Source: Nautiliaceae bacterium (lineage in GTDB: Bacteria; Campylobacterota; Campylobacteria; Campylobacterales; Nautiliaceae). From it: a DNA stretch of 40,549 nucleotides. The notes beneath the pieces were generated by a model. The model saw only the letters and a list, made by a program, of their open reading frames with translations, ran no database searches and was not told where the DNA came from. A program made the translations under genes and the position numbers. Location: NCBI GenBank assembly GCA_027062285.1, contig JAMOTL010000047.1, positions 1-40,549 on the forward strand, read 5' to 3'. This document shows positions 17,670-27,975 of this stretch, piece after piece; within the stretch, counting starts at the first letter, position 1, and each line of letters opens with the position of its first letter.

Positions 17670-18938
17670 ATGTATAAATATTTACATATTTACGAATCAC
17701 CTAAATTATCCGGCGGTGTAAAAATCAGCGGAGCTAAAAATGCCGCTTTACCTCTTATAGCTTCGACTATTTTATCGGCTGACGACGTAGAAATGACAAA
17801 CGTACCAAATGTTGCGGATGTAAAAACTCTATTAAAACTTTTGTCAAATCTCGGAGCCAGGTATGAGTTTGATAATAATACACTAAAAATTAACACTTCA
17901 TCCATAAATAACACTACGGCCGTATATGAAATCGTAAAAACTATGAGAGCTTCTATTTTGGTCCTCGGTCCGCTATTGGCAAGATTCGGAGAATGTAAAG
18001 TTTCTCTTCCGGGAGGCTGCGCAATAGGAGCCAGACCGGTAGATTTACACTTAAAAGCCCTCGAAACTATGGGAGCAGAAATCAAAATCGAAGGCGGATA
18101 TATTCATGCCAAAGGAAAATTAAAAGGCACGGATATTGTTTTTGATAAAGTAACTGTTACAGGTACGGAAAATATCGTAATGGCGGCCGCTTTAGCTGAA
18201 GGCGAAACAAAAATAATAAATGCGGCAAAAGAACCTGAAGTTGTTCAGCTATGCGAAGTTTTAAAATCGGCAGGAGTTGAAATAGACGGTATCGGAAGTG
18301 ATGAACTGATAATAAGAGGAACAAATAAAGAACTTCTTAATTTCGATAATTTTTCTATTATCCCAGACAGAATCGAAGCCGGAACATATTTATGCGCCGG
18401 TGCTATTACTAATTCCAAAATTACTTTACAAAATGTAGAGCCAAATCATATGGAATCAATTCTTTTAAAATTAAAAACAATGGGATTTTCTTTCGAAATA
18501 GGAAGTGATGAAATAACCCTGATTCCCGCTAAAAAAATAAACCCGGTAAACATTTCCACGACGGAATATCCCGGATTTCCTACTGATATGCAAGCTCAAT
18601 TCATGGCAATCGCCACTCAGGCACAAGGTGTCAGTACAATTGAAGAGAGGCTTTTTGAAAACAGATTCATGCATGTACCCGAACTTAACAGACTTGGCGC
18701 AGACATTAAAATACAGGGAAAAATTGCCACGGTTTACGGCCCTACGGAACTTTACGGCGCAGATGTAATGGCTACTGACCTTAGAGCCAGCAGCGCTTTG
18801 GTTTTAGCCGGACTTATAGCAAAAGGAGAAACTAAAGTCCACAGAATTTACCACCTTTTCAGAGGTTATGAAAATTTACTTGATAAATTCAGGAGTCTCG
18901 GGGCTAAAATGGAATTGAAAGAAGAGCCTTTACCTTAA
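17670..18938 (+). CDS. murA: UDP-N-acetylglucosamine 1-carboxyvinyltransferase
   Basis: A 422-residue enzyme that starts peptidoglycan synthesis by adding enolpyruvate from PEP to UDP-GlcNAc. The PEP-attacking cysteine is C117 in [13 protein letters not shown], so the fosfomycin-sensitive Cys form is predicted. [12 protein letters not shown] near the N-terminus and the C-terminal [15 protein letters not shown] and [18 protein letters not shown] segments are standard. It is structurally related to AroA, which is also in this window. Its 3' end overlaps convergent aroE by nine bases, with no clear hairpin between. Confidence 0.96.
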   Translation: MYKYLHIYESPKLSGGVKISGAKNAALPLIASTILSADDVEMTNVPNVADVKTLLKLLSNLGARYEFDNNTLKINTSSINNTTAVYEIVKTMRASILVLGPLLARFGECKVSLPGGCAIGARPVDLHLKALETMGAEIKIEGGYIHAKGKLKGTDIVFDKVTVTGTENIVMAAALAEGETKIINAAKEPEVVQLCEVLKSAGVEIDGIGSDELIIRGTNKELLNFDNFSIIPDRIEAGTYLCAGAITNSKITLQNVEPNHMESILLKLKTMGFSFEIGSDEITLIPAKKINPVNISTTEYPGFPTDMQAQFMAIATQAQGVSTIEERLFENRFMHVPELNRLGADIKIQGKIATVYGPTELYGADVMATDLRASSALVLAGLIAKGETKVHRIYHLFRGYENLLDKFRSLGAKMELKEEPLP

Positions 18939-19697
18939 TATTTCAAAATAAAGTTTCGCTACCTTTTCTCTATCAAGCTCTTTTCCTAAAAAAAGCTCCA
19001 TAGCCAAAACTCCCTGATATACAAGCATATCAAGTCCGCTTTTAGTTTTTAAATTATACTCTTTAGCTTTTTTTAAAAAAGGTGTCTCTTTTCCGTATAT
19101 TACATCTACCGCATATTTAGAATTTGAAAAAAGTTTATTTATTATATTTGTCGGAGCCGGAAGATTCTCATCATTAAGCCCTGCCGAAGTAGTGTTTATT
19201 ATCAAATCATAATCAAAATTATCTATTTCATTCCAAGTAAATGTTTTTTTGCCTTTTTTTTTGAAATATTCAAGTCTTTTTTCCGAACGGTTTAGAATAT
19301 CGGCCTTTGGTAAAACTAAGCTTAATGCCTTAGCCGTTCCGCCGGCACCTATTATTAAAGGTTTTTTAAATTTAAAATCTTTAACAGCTTCCAAAAAACC
19401 CGGTGCGTCGGTATTATAACCGACTATCTTATCATCTTCTTTTACTAAAGTATTAACAGCTCCTATCTCTTTTGCTATACCTCTTACTTCATCCGCCAAT
19501 TTATATGCCCATTCTTTATGCGGTACTGTAACATTGGCACCTTTTATTTTTAATTCTTTAAATTTTTCAATAATTTTAGAACCGTCCTTTAAACAAAATC
19601 TGCCGTAACATTCGTCTATTCCCTCTTTTTTAAAAAAATAATTATGCATGAGAGGTGATTTGCTATGAGATACGGGATCGCCGAATATAAGAAACAT
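18930..19697 (-). CDS. aroE: Shikimate dehydrogenase
   Basis: A 255-residue NADPH-dependent enzyme that reduces 3-dehydroshikimate to shikimate. [14 protein letters not shown] begins the substrate domain, with [11 protein letters not shown] (catalytic lysine) and the Rossmann loop GAGGTAKA; the NRSEKR segment lies where NADPH-specific residues are expected, and GLDMLVYQG is near the C-terminus. An AAGGAG site precedes the ATG. It is the last gene of the nine-gene minus block and ends nine bases inside murA. Confidence 0.96.
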   Translation of the reverse strand: MFLIFGDPVSHSKSPLMHNYFFKKEGIDECYGRFCLKDGSKIIEKFKELKIKGANVTVPHKEWAYKLADEVRGIAKEIGAVNTLVKEDDKIVGYNTDAPGFLEAVKDFKFKKPLIIGAGGTAKALSLVLPKADILNRSEKRLEYFKKKGKKTFTWNEIDNFDYDLIINTTSAGLNDENLPAPTNIINKLFSNSKYAVDVIYGKETPFLKKAKEYNLKTKSGLDMLVYQGVLAMELFLGKELDREKVAKLYFEILR

Positions 19698-19706
19698 TAC
19701 AACTCC

Positions 19707-21083
19707 TTAACGTGTTAAATAAAAATAAAATTCTTCTCCGTCAAAATAAAATTTTACTTCGATACCCTGTTTATTAATAACAATATTTTGAAGCTGTTCG
19801 AGTTTATCAAACACTTTTGGAAGAGTCAGATTTATTTCGATATCATGTCTGTCAAGTTCCAATTTAACGTTTCCGACAATAATGTTGGCAAATTCCCCTA
19901 CCATATCCACCATTTCTTCTTTTGTGGTATATTCTTCTCCTACTAAAATTTTACTAATGGCACGAGAAAGTTTTTCTGTAAAAATTAAAATCAAAGCCCC
20001 GTCCAAATCTCCGTAAAATCCGATAGAACTCGCTACCAAATCTTCCCTGCTCGTATCAACGTTTACTTCTTTTATATTAGGAGGCTCTTTTGTAGCTTTT
20101 ACTCCGGTCATCATTTCTATAGTAGATATTGTAGCATTGACAAAAAAAGGCAAAATCTTTACAAAATCCTTTGTGATTTTTCTGCTCTTTTTATATATCA
20201 TACTTGAAGAGTTGATAGCTTCTTTATAATCTTCGGATTCTAAAAATTCTTTTTCATTTTCAAAAAAAACAAATCCGACCGCTTCCAAATCTTCTATAAG
20301 TTTTTGCTGAATATTTTTCTTTGATAAGCCTATAATCGCCAAAAGTGCTCCATATTCGGCAGCTTCCACACCAAGCTTGCTTAAAAACCGTACAGCATGA
20401 ATATTCATACCCTTAACGTTATTCATATCAAATACAAATACTTTAAAACCGATCAAAAGATTTCTTCTATAATATTCCATATCAAACATATCGGAAATAT
20501 TAACATCTAAAAAACCGTTAAAATAAAAATAAATAATTCCGTTTTTCATAATGCCACTGACTCTGTCTGCAATTTTTGAAATAAAAGATTTTTTGATGAC
20601 TACGGCATTATCAGTACCTATGTCATTTTCCGAATTTACCACAGCAGGCGTTATGCCTTTTTTCACAAGATTAAAAATAAGCATATTTTTGTTCTGATCA
20701 TCTTGCATACAGCATAAAAAAACAGGCTTTTCAGTAATATAATCTTCATCACAAAAAATTTTCATAATCTCTTCGTTTTCATAATAGTTAAAATAACAGT
20801 TTTTTAAATTATTAAAAATATTATAAATATTATTATTTGCATTATAAACGGCACAATCGATATTTTTTTTATAAAGCATTTCAAAAATATCATTTAAAAA
20901 TCTAATAGCATTCATATTCGCACTAATTATTTTGCTAAAATCAACGGCTACGCATTTAATGCCTCTTTTTTCCATCATATTAATATCTACCGGCGTAATA
21001 ATTTCACTAACTGCCTGAGCGTCAAGAAAGCCTTGAGGTCTATAAAAAACTTTATTTCCTTTTATATTTTTAATTACCCCCAT
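19707..21083 (-). CDS. STAS-like/CheX-like chemotaxis phosphatase protein
   Basis: A 458-residue multidomain protein. Residues 1-90 and about 178-285 both look like STAS domains (FLDAQAV with VAVDFSKI; FLDVNIS with FVFDMNNV), separated by about 85 residues of alternating alpha/beta sequence that might be a degenerate receiver. The C-terminal part (about 305-458) resembles CheX/CheC phosphatases, with E397 and N400 in the diagnostic ExxN (GEFANIIVG) and LPKVFD after it. CheX-type enzymes dephosphorylate CheY. It overlaps trpE by 14 bases and precedes aroE, so it sits in an aromatic-synthesis operon. The partner and signal are unknown. Confidence 0.75.
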   Translation of the reverse strand: MGVIKNIKGNKVFYRPQGFLDAQAVSEIITPVDINMMEKRGIKCVAVDFSKIISANMNAIRFLNDIFEMLYKKNIDCAVYNANNNIYNIFNNLKNCYFNYYENEEIMKIFCDEDYITEKPVFLCCMQDDQNKNMLIFNLVKKGITPAVVNSENDIGTDNAVVIKKSFISKIADRVSGIMKNGIIYFYFNGFLDVNISDMFDMEYYRRNLLIGFKVFVFDMNNVKGMNIHAVRFLSKLGVEAAEYGALLAIIGLSKKNIQQKLIEDLEAVGFVFFENEKEFLESEDYKEAINSSSMIYKKSRKITKDFVKILPFFVNATISTIEMMTGVKATKEPPNIKEVNVDTSREDLVASSIGFYGDLDGALILIFTEKLSRAISKILVGEEYTTKEEMVDMVGEFANIIVGNVKLELDRHDIEINLTLPKVFDKLEQLQNIVINKQGIEVKFYFDGEEFYFYLTR

Positions 21084-22479
21084 CTAAATCCTTCAATGTT
21101 GATACAAGTGCTCCAAGTTTATTATTGACTTCTTTATATTCAAGTTCCGGTTTTGAGTCGGCAACCACTCCTGCTCCAGCCTGAAATATGACTTCATCAC
21201 CTTTTATAAGAGCCGTTCTTATCGTAATCGCACTATCCATATTGCCGTCAAAGCCGAAATAACCTATACTTCCGGCATAATATCCTCTTTTTAAACCTTC
21301 GTATTTGGCAATTAATTCCATTGCTTTGATTTTTGGAGCTCCGGTCATTGTTCCAGCTGTAAATGTTGCTTTGAATAAATCAAACATATCATATTTACTG
21401 TCAAGTACACCGACAACATCACTTACCATGTGCATCACATGAGAATATCTCTCAACCCTCATTAATTCTTCTACTTTTACACTTCCGGGCTTACTAACCC
21501 TTCCTACGTCATTTCTCCCAAGATCCACAAGCATTATATGTTCCGCTACTTCTTTAGGATCATTTATCATTTCATTTTCAAGTTCTAAGTCTTTTTTTAG
21601 TGTTTCCCCTCTTTTTCTCGTTCCGGCTATAGGTCTAAGCAATATTACATCATCCGTAAGTCTTACCATAACTTCGGGAGAACTTCCTATAATGGCAAAA
21701 TCATCAATATCAAGATAATACAAATATGGAGAAGGATTTTTACTTCTTAATTTTCTATAAAAAGAGAGCCTGTCAAGTTTTGCTTTTAATTTTAATCTAT
21801 TTGAAAGAACTATCTGAAAAATATCTCCTGCTTTTATATTTTCTTTCGCTTTCTTTACCATTTCATAAAATTTTTCTTTACTAAATACATATTTCGGTTC
21901 AGTAAGTATTTTTGCTTTTTTGATAGGCTGATGTTTATAAGTCGAATTAATTAAATCTTTTATTACATAAAGATATTTTTCATAATTTTTATCATTAATT
22001 ATTACTGTAAGTTCTGAAAATTTATGAGAAAATCCGATAACGATTTTAGGTCTGATCATATACAAATCAGGTATATTGGTTTCATCTTTTAATTTATCCA
22101 TCACTTTTTTTAACACCGGCTCAAATATTTTAACCATATCATATCCGATATATCCTACAAAACCGTCAACAAATCCTATTTTAAGTTCTCGGGAAAGTTT
22201 TTTATACTTCTCTTTATCTATCTTTGAATAATATTCTTTCATAAAAGAAAAAGGATCCGTATCAAGTATTTTTTCTTCATTACCGTCAAAATATTTTGTT
22301 TTATAATTTTTATATTCGATTCTTTCTTTTTCCCCGATAAAAATAAAAGAATAATTTCCGTCACTGTTATTTATTACGCTTTCAAGTAAAAAAAGTCTTT
22401 CATCAGGAAAAAGTGATTTTATTTGATTATAAATGGCAATAACACTGAATTCATCAACCAAAAATTTATCATATACCAT
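21070..22479 (-). CDS. trpE: Anthranilate synthase component I
   Basis: A 469-residue chorismate-utilising enzyme. The core motifs PIAGTRKRG, MLVDLGRNDVGRV, TFTAGTMTGAPK and GYYAGSIGYFG are present. Alanine in PIAGT favours anthranilate synthase over aminodeoxychorismate synthase (PabB usually has PIKGT), and LLES at residues 31-34 matches the tryptophan feedback-binding element. The glutaminase component is not nearby. Its ATG overlaps the stop of the SPOR gene by one base (TAATG) and its end overlaps the CheX-like gene. No leader peptide or attenuator is visible upstream. Confidence 0.9.
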   Translation of the reverse strand: MVYDKFLVDEFSVIAIYNQIKSLFPDERLFLLESVINNSDGNYSFIFIGEKERIEYKNYKTKYFDGNEEKILDTDPFSFMKEYYSKIDKEKYKKLSRELKIGFVDGFVGYIGYDMVKIFEPVLKKVMDKLKDETNIPDLYMIRPKIVIGFSHKFSELTVIINDKNYEKYLYVIKDLINSTYKHQPIKKAKILTEPKYVFSKEKFYEMVKKAKENIKAGDIFQIVLSNRLKLKAKLDRLSFYRKLRSKNPSPYLYYLDIDDFAIIGSSPEVMVRLTDDVILLRPIAGTRKRGETLKKDLELENEMINDPKEVAEHIMLVDLGRNDVGRVSKPGSVKVEELMRVERYSHVMHMVSDVVGVLDSKYDMFDLFKATFTAGTMTGAPKIKAMELIAKYEGLKRGYYAGSIGYFGFDGNMDSAITIRTALIKGDEVIFQAGAGVVADSKPELEYKEVNNKLGALVSTLKDLDGGN

Positions 22480-23147
22480 TATTTGGCCTTAAATATATAC
22501 GCTGTTTGAGATATTGTTCTTTTTATTTTAGGAAGTTCTTTTTTCGCTTCCTCTTTTGATTTAAACGGACCTATTAAAATTTTAGTTACCTTAATTTTTT
22601 GACCGTTTTTTACTATATTCGTATGATAAAATTTATAATCATATCCCTGTTTTTTAATTAATGCTAAAAATTTTTTGTTAGGAGTCGCATTTTTAAGTAA
22701 AGCTGCCACTTGGATGTAGTATTTTCCCGTTTTGGCTTTATGTTCTTTTTTCGGTTTTTCTACATTTTTCGTAACTTCCGGTTTTACACTTTTTTGCGGT
22801 TCGGTTTTAACCGTTTCTGTAACCTCGGGTTTTTCTATTTTTTCTTCAACTTTAGTTTTTTCTTCCGCCTTTTGTTGAGGCTCTTTTTTTTCTTCTAAAG
22901 CTAACGGTTCTTCTTTTTGCGATGTCTCTTCAACAGCTAAAGGCTTAAATTGAGTCTTTTCTTCTTTTACCTGAGCCGGTTTTTCAGCAGGAGGTATGAT
23001 TTCATTCGAATTTTCTTTTGAACTGCTGTTTTGAAAAATAGCCACAGCTATTACAATCACAATAAATACCAAAAAACCAACCGCTCCGTATATAAGAGGT
23101 TTTTTTAAATCTTTTTTAGGTTCCATGTTTAATAAATCATCTTTCAT
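22479..23147 (-). CDS. SPOR-domain membrane protein
   Basis: A 222-residue bitopic inner-membrane protein: a short cytoplasmic N-terminus, one membrane helix (about 18-39), a long low-complexity periplasmic linker rich in Lys, Glu, Pro and Val (about 45-140), and a C-terminal SPOR domain (about 143-222, beginning GKYYIQVAAL and containing KILIGPFKSKEEA). SPOR domains bind peptidoglycan stripped of stem peptides at division sites. It sits between DUF1882 and trpE, in the place of the SPOR protein between Cj0403 and aroE in C. jejuni, from memory. A role in septation is inferred from the domain. Confidence 0.9.
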   Translation of the reverse strand: MKDDLLNMEPKKDLKKPLIYGAVGFLVFIVIVIAVAIFQNSSSKENSNEIIPPAEKPAQVKEEKTQFKPLAVEETSQKEEPLALEEKKEPQQKAEEKTKVEEKIEKPEVTETVKTEPQKSVKPEVTKNVEKPKKEHKAKTGKYYIQVAALLKNATPNKKFLALIKKQGYDYKFYHTNIVKNGQKIKVTKILIGPFKSKEEAKKELPKIKRTISQTAYIFKAK

Positions 23148-23156
23148 AATATCTCC

Positions 23157-23705
23157 TTACATATGTTTCGCCCAAGATGCTCCCCGTTCTTTTTTAAATA
23201 ACCCATAAGGTAAATTTAAAATATTAAATTCAGGCGGCAAATCGTCAGTTGGAAAAACTCTCCATTGCTTAGGCAGCTTTGTCGCAAGTTTCATCGAAAG
23301 AGCTTTTCCAATCTGAATTGCCTCGCTTAGAGTCGTATGACCTTTATGAATGTAAAGATGTAAATGTCCTGGAGTCTTTGAATTGTAAGCGGTAAAATTT
23401 AAAAAGCCCTCTTCCCTTAAAAGCAAGCTCGCCCTATTCCAAAATCTTTCAGGATCCAATCCGTTATAATCAAACACAATATTTTCAACAATATTTCTTT
23501 GTCTGTTTATCAAATCATGAGCAATAATTTTTTTTCTTTCTATATGTTCGTTCATTACTTGAAGAGTTAGAGGTTTTTCTATTTTTTCGTATTTATCAAA
23601 AAATGTTCTGCCTTTATAAATAATTTTATTTACTATTTTACCTTTATATTCAAAATAGTAATTTCTATTCATTTTAATCATTGAGATATCCACATTATAA
23701 GCCAA
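23157..23705 (-). CDS. DUF1882-family protein
   Basis: A 182-residue cytosolic protein of a Campylobacterota-specific family (HP0184/Cj0403-like by position and pattern). The function is unknown. It starts at a TTG with AAGGAG five bases upstream. The C-terminal half has PGHLHLYIHKGHT (about 110-124) and later WRVFPTDDLPPEFN and ILNLPYGLF, a layout that recalls archaeo-eukaryotic primase-type cores (an sxH motif followed by a FP..D...NLP motif); IVFDYNG lies where their acidic motif I would be. The N-terminal third looks unrelated. It is fixed between glyA and the SPOR gene, as in C. jejuni and H. pylori from memory. The primase resemblance is a hypothesis. Confidence 0.85.
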   Translation of the reverse strand: MAYNVDISMIKMNRNYYFEYKGKIVNKIIYKGRTFFDKYEKIEKPLTLQVMNEHIERKKIIAHDLINRQRNIVENIVFDYNGLDPERFWNRASLLLREEGFLNFTAYNSKTPGHLHLYIHKGHTTLSEAIQIGKALSMKLATKLPKQWRVFPTDDLPPEFNILNLPYGLFKKERGASWAKHM

Positions 23706-23721
23706 AACGTCTCCTTTTATA

Positions 23722-23735
23722 CCCTCAAAAGAGGG
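23722..23735 (-). terminator. Small hairpin between glyA and DUF1882
   Basis: CCCTC-AAAA-GAGGG in the 35-base gap makes a 5-base GC stem with a 4-base loop, before the DUF1882 ribosome-binding site. No T-run follows on the minus strand, so it may set relative expression or mRNA stability rather than end transcription. Confidence 0.4.
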
Positions 23736-23740
23736 AAAAA

Positions 23741-24991
23741 TTAATAAGTAGGTCTGTCGTAAATTACAAATTTACCAGCTAATTCTTTAAGTTCTGCTGC
23801 TACTTTATCCTGAAGCTCAAGATTATAAATATCATCAAGAACATCTGCTATTTTATTGGCAATAAATCTGAATTCTTCTTCTTTCATACCTCTGGCAGTA
23901 AGTGCCGGACTTCCGATTCTGATACCCGAAGTTACAAAAGGACTTCTTTTTTCACCCGGAACAGTGTTTTTATTAACTGTAATTCCTGCTCTTCCTAACG
24001 CTTCTTCAGCTTCTTTTCCGCTGAATTCTTTATTTAGGAAACTTACAAGTACAAGGTGATTATCAGTTCCGCCGCTTACAAGGTCATAACCTCTCTCAAG
24101 AAGTACTTCAGCAAGTGCTTTTGCGTTTGCTTTTACTTGTTTTGCATAATCTTTCCAGCTTGGCTCTAGATTCATCTTAAATCCGACCGCTTTTGCCGCA
24201 ATTACGTGAACTAGTGGACCACCTTGGATTCCTGGGAAAATTGCGCTATTGATTTTTTTAGCGTACTCTTCGTTGTTTGTAAGAATTAGTCCTCCTCTTG
24301 GACCTCTAAGAGTTTTGTGAGTGGTAGTAGTCACCACATCACAATGAGGAAACGGATGAGGATGCTCGCCCGCTACCACAAGTCCGGCAATATGAGCAAC
24401 ATCTGCCATTAAAATAGCGCCGACTTCATCAGCAATTTCTTTAAATTTAGCAAAATCAATTTCTCTTGGATAAGCACTTGCACCACATACAATCATTTTA
24501 GGTTTTACTATTTTTGCAATATCTCTTACTCTGTCATAATCGATTCTTCCTGTTTTTTCATCGATTCCGTATGAAAAACTGTGATAATGTTTTCCTGAAA
24601 AGTTTACTTTCGCTCCGTGAGTTAAGTGTCCTCCGTTACTTAAATCCATTCCAAGTAGTTTTTCAAGAGGCTTCATTAAAGCAACATAAACAGCTCCGTT
24701 AGCCTGACTTCCGGAATGCGGCTGAACGTTTGCATATTCACATCCAAAAAGTGCTTTTGCCCTGTCAATTGCAAGCTGCTCTATCATATCAGCGTATTCA
24801 CATCCGCCGTAATATCTTTTTCCGGGATACCCTTCAGCATATTTGTTTGTAAACACACTTCCCATAGCTTCCATTACTTCAGGAAGTGTAAAGTTTTCAC
24901 TGGCAATCATTTCTAAATGATTCGTTTGTCTCTCAAGTTCTTTTTCGATTATAGAATAAACGTCTTGGTCGTAATTTTTAAGTAAACTCAT
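23741..24991 (-). CDS. glyA: Serine hydroxymethyltransferase
   Basis: A 416-residue PLP enzyme that converts serine and tetrahydrofolate to glycine and methylene-THF. The N-terminal [17 protein letters not shown], the PLP lysine in [16 protein letters not shown] and the C-terminal [18 protein letters not shown] are classical. An AAGGAG site precedes the ATG. It follows lysS closely; together with serA at 7.9-9.5 kb it completes the core of serine-to-glycine flux, apart from serB and serC, which are not in the window. Confidence 0.97.
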   Translation of the reverse strand: MSLLKNYDQDVYSIIEKELERQTNHLEMIASENFTLPEVMEAMGSVFTNKYAEGYPGKRYYGGCEYADMIEQLAIDRAKALFGCEYANVQPHSGSQANGAVYVALMKPLEKLLGMDLSNGGHLTHGAKVNFSGKHYHSFSYGIDEKTGRIDYDRVRDIAKIVKPKMIVCGASAYPREIDFAKFKEIADEVGAILMADVAHIAGLVVAGEHPHPFPHCDVVTTTTHKTLRGPRGGLILTNNEEYAKKINSAIFPGIQGGPLVHVIAAKAVGFKMNLEPSWKDYAKQVKANAKALAEVLLERGYDLVSGGTDNHLVLVSFLNKEFSGKEAEEALGRAGITVNKNTVPGEKRSPFVTSGIRIGSPALTARGMKEEEFRFIANKIADVLDDIYNLELQDKVAAELKELAGKFVIYDRPTY

Positions 24992-25001
24992 TATATCTCC
25001 T

Positions 25002-26510
25002 TTATTTAATATTATCTTCGTCTTTTATTTCTTTTTTCGGTTTCATAGTCGGGAATAAAATCACATCTTTAATAGAATGTGAGTTTGTTAGTAACATCAC
25101 AAGTCTGTCAATTCCTATACCTTCACCCGCAGTCGGAGGCATTCCGTATTGTAAAGCACGGATATAATCATAATCCATATCCATTCCCTCTTCATCACCT
25201 TTTGCTTTAGCTTCTAGCTGAGCTTTAAATCTTTCATACTGATCAAGCGGATCGTTTAGCTCATTAAATCCGTTTGCTATTTCGCGTCCTGCGATAAACA
25301 GCTCAAATCTTTCCGCAAATTCAGGGTTTTTATCACTTCTTCTGGCAAGCGGTGAAATTTCAATAGGGAATTCAGTTACAAACGTAGGATTGATTAATTT
25401 AGATTCTACGAATTCATCAAAAAGTTCAGCCCAAAGCTTACCTTTTGAATCGATATGCTCTTCTATTTCCACTCCGTGATCTTTTAAATATTTTTTCATC
25501 GCATCAACATCTTCTAAAATTTCTTCAGGTACTCCCCCGATTTTAACTAAAGCGTCTTTATAAGTAATAGTTTTCCAATCGTCAAAATCAATTACCATAT
25601 CACCATATTGAAGTTTTTTTGGAAGGTTTAATTTTTCGAACAGATAATCAAACAGTTCTTTTGTTAATTTCATCAAATCTTCCATAGTATGATACGCCCA
25701 GTAAAATTCTATCATCGTAAATTCAGGGTTGTGAGTGTGGTCGATTCCTTCGTTTCTGAAATTTCTATTAAGCTCAAATACAGCTTCAAATCCACCAACT
25801 ATTAATCTTTTTAAGAAAAGTTCAGGCGCAATTCTTAAGTTCATATCAATATCTAATGCGTTGTGATGAGTCATAAAAGGTCTTGCGTTGGCACCGCCTA
25901 CAACCGTATGAAGCATAGGTGTTTCAACTTCTAAAAATCCTTTTTTTAAGAAAAATTCTCTAACCAGGCTTACAATCTGACTTCTTAATTTAAATCTATC
26001 TCTAGTCTCTTTATTCATAATCATATCAAGGTATCTTTGACGATATTTCGTCTCTACATCTTGAAGTCCGTGGAATTTTTCCGGCAGAGGATGAATTGCT
26101 TTTGTAAGTATTCTTACGTCATCAGCATGGATGCTAAGCTCCCCTGTTTTTGTTACAAAAGGATATCCCGTAACTTCCACTATATCACCGACTTCAAGTG
26201 TTTTTTTAAGTAGATTAAATTTATCACCCAAATTGTTTTTGCTCATATAAACCTGAAGTATTCCCGTTTCGTCTTCTATTTTAAAAAACGCGGCTTTTCC
26301 CATCAGTCTGAGAAATTTTACACGTCCTGCTACCGTAAATTTCCTATTTTCATCTCTTCTATTTTCAAGTTCTAAAACATCTTTGTTTTTCTCTAAAAAT
26401 TCAGCTATTTTCGTATCCCTATTTGAATTATGATCATATGGGTTTAAGCCTTCTTCTTTTAACTTTTCGGCTTTGTTCATTCTTTGTTTTACGTATTCGT
26501 TAGAAAACAT
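25002..26510 (-). CDS. lysS: Lysyl-tRNA synthetase (class II)
   Basis: A 502-residue class II synthetase. An N-terminal OB-fold anticodon-binding domain (about 55-160, [19 protein letters not shown]) is followed by the catalytic core with motif 1 around FLEVETPML, motif 2 [22 protein letters not shown] and motif 3 [15 protein letters not shown]. The length and motifs match the bacterial enzyme. The ATG has a GGAG site upstream. It lies between cvpA and glyA, a conserved Campylobacterota arrangement. Confidence 0.97.
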   Translation of the reverse strand: MFSNEYVKQRMNKAEKLKEEGLNPYDHNSNRDTKIAEFLEKNKDVLELENRRDENRKFTVAGRVKFLRLMGKAAFFKIEDETGILQVYMSKNNLGDKFNLLKKTLEVGDIVEVTGYPFVTKTGELSIHADDVRILTKAIHPLPEKFHGLQDVETKYRQRYLDMIMNKETRDRFKLRSQIVSLVREFFLKKGFLEVETPMLHTVVGGANARPFMTHHNALDIDMNLRIAPELFLKRLIVGGFEAVFELNRNFRNEGIDHTHNPEFTMIEFYWAYHTMEDLMKLTKELFDYLFEKLNLPKKLQYGDMVIDFDDWKTITYKDALVKIGGVPEEILEDVDAMKKYLKDHGVEIEEHIDSKGKLWAELFDEFVESKLINPTFVTEFPIEISPLARRSDKNPEFAERFELFIAGREIANGFNELNDPLDQYERFKAQLEAKAKGDEEGMDMDYDYIRALQYGMPPTAGEGIGIDRLVMLLTNSHSIKDVILFPTMKPKKEIKDEDNIK

Positions 26511-26528
26511 TAATCTCCTTTGAAAGGT

Positions 26529-27053
26529 TTAGTTTATTGGAATTTTAACATTTTTAAGAGTTTTTTCCATGTCTTTAGGTGATATATTTATAATCTCTTC
26601 ACCCAATTTCAGCATAATCGGAAATATGAAACTTTTTTGATTATATTTTTTTAAATTTTCTTTAATAAAAGCAACCTGATATAAAAGCGTCAGTATAACT
26701 GAAACTAAAATAAAAAATTTGGCGCTTGCGAAAACAAATCCGAGTATTCTGTCAAAAACACCAAGAGCGCTTATTTTAAGTATTTTACCAAGCAAAAATC
26801 CTATAAATACGGCAAAAATCCAAAATCCTACAAATACCGATACGAATCCGACTAGATCTATTGCCGATTTATTCGGAATATGAAATATATATTGGTTTAT
26901 ATACATTCCCGCATCATGAAAAAATTTAGAAGCAAGAAAAAGACCGCCTATTATTCCCACAAGACCGGCTATTTCTTTTATAAATCCGTCAAAAAAACCT
27001 TTTATTCCCAATATAAAAGTGATACCCAGTATAACCGCGTCAAACAAACTCAA
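26529..27053 (-). CDS. CvpA-family inner-membrane protein
   Basis: A 174-residue membrane protein with four hydrophobic segments (about 1-20, 25-45, 60-90 and 100-130) and the family pattern FDAVILGITFILGIKGFFDG with LGIIGG-like turns. CvpA proteins are linked to colicin V export and envelope or bile resistance, with no settled biochemical role. The start is a TTG at 27053 with a weak AAAGGT site; there is no in-frame ATG close by. It lies between the diguanylate cyclase and lysS, resembling the cvpA position I recall near C. jejuni fur-lysS; no fur is present here. Confidence 0.88.
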   Translation of the reverse strand: MSLFDAVILGITFILGIKGFFDGFIKEIAGLVGIIGGLFLASKFFHDAGMYINQYIFHIPNKSAIDLVGFVSVFVGFWIFAVFIGFLLGKILKISALGVFDRILGFVFASAKFFILVSVILTLLYQVAFIKENLKKYNQKSFIFPIMLKLGEEIINISPKDMEKTLKNVKIPIN

Positions 27054-27065
27054 TTTATTACCTTT

Positions 27066-27947
27066 TTAATAAGTATTATATCCATTTTTATTTTGAGATT
27101 TCACTTTATACATTGCTTCATCCGCCCTTTTTAAAAGACTATCCATAGTGTCTCCTTGTCTGTGTTGTGCAAGTCCTGCTGAAATAGTTACTTTTATTAT
27201 ATTATCTTTATATTTAAGAGCGGTTTTTGATATTTTATTGACTATTCTTTCGATAATTTTTTGTGCGTTTAGCAGAGTCGAACGATTAAAGACAATTATG
27301 AATTCATCACCTCCGTATCTATAAATTTTATCGGTTTTTCTAATTAAAGTTTTCATTATTTGAGCGAGCTTCACTAACACAAAATCCCCCACTAAATGAC
27401 CGAATTTATCATTAATCAATTTAAAATTATCTATATCCACTATGGCAACCATTAAATCCAAATCTTTGTTTTTACCCTTTTCCAAAAGCACTTTTAAATC
27501 TTTTTCCAAAGCTTTTCTATTATACACTTTAGTTAAAGGATCAATAAGCAACTCTTTATAAGCTTTGTCCAATTCCTCTTCCAAAGAAGAAATTTTTTCT
27601 TCCATTTTATTTATTTTTTTCATAAGATCAAGACTGAATTCAAGTATAACTGATTTCAGCTCTTCGGCATCGGTTGTTTCTATTTCTTCGACTATCTGTT
27701 TTGAGTTTTGTTTTATATCTTTTGAAGTGTTTGTAATATCTTTTAATGTCTCTTCGGTTTTTTGTAAAATCAATTCATTAAGACTCGGTTCCAAACATAA
27801 AAGTTTAGGATTCAGATTATCGATTATTTTTTCATCATAAGCAATTTTATCAAACACCTCTTTATAATATAAAGGAAAAGGTAGTTTATGAGCTTTTTCT
27901 AAATCATCAAGAGTTTTTTTAGAAATTTGTTTAATAATTTCTTCCAT
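27066..27947 (-). CDS. Diguanylate cyclase (GGDEF) with N-terminal helical region
   Basis: A 293-residue cytosolic protein. The first ~125 residues are mostly helical with a coiled coil just before the catalytic domain; no known sensor was recognised. The GGDEF domain (about 130-293) has an intact active site, GGDEF at residues 212-216, and an RxxD inhibitory site (RKTD) ending five residues before it, so it should make c-di-GMP and be product-inhibited. It is the first gene of the nine-gene minus block and shares a divergent promoter region with mqnC. The 63-base intergenic gap holds overlapping -10 boxes. The input signal is unknown. Confidence 0.92.
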   Translation of the reverse strand: MEEIIKQISKKTLDDLEKAHKLPFPLYYKEVFDKIAYDEKIIDNLNPKLLCLEPSLNELILQKTEETLKDITNTSKDIKQNSKQIVEEIETTDAEELKSVILEFSLDLMKKINKMEEKISSLEEELDKAYKELLIDPLTKVYNRKALEKDLKVLLEKGKNKDLDLMVAIVDIDNFKLINDKFGHLVGDFVLVKLAQIMKTLIRKTDKIYRYGGDEFIIVFNRSTLLNAQKIIERIVNKISKTALKYKDNIIKVTISAGLAQHRQGDTMDSLLKRADEAMYKVKSQNKNGYNTY

Positions 27948-27975
27948 CTGCCCGCCTTTTATGATAATATCTAGA

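Noticed and set aside
17690-18085. Minus-strand open frame opposite murA
   Set aside because: It has no ribosome-binding site, no recognisable family, and overlaps a well-supported gene throughout.
21070-22479. Calling the chorismate enzyme PabB instead of TrpE
   Set aside because: PIAGT rather than PIKGT and the LLES element at residues 31-34 favour anthranilate synthase.
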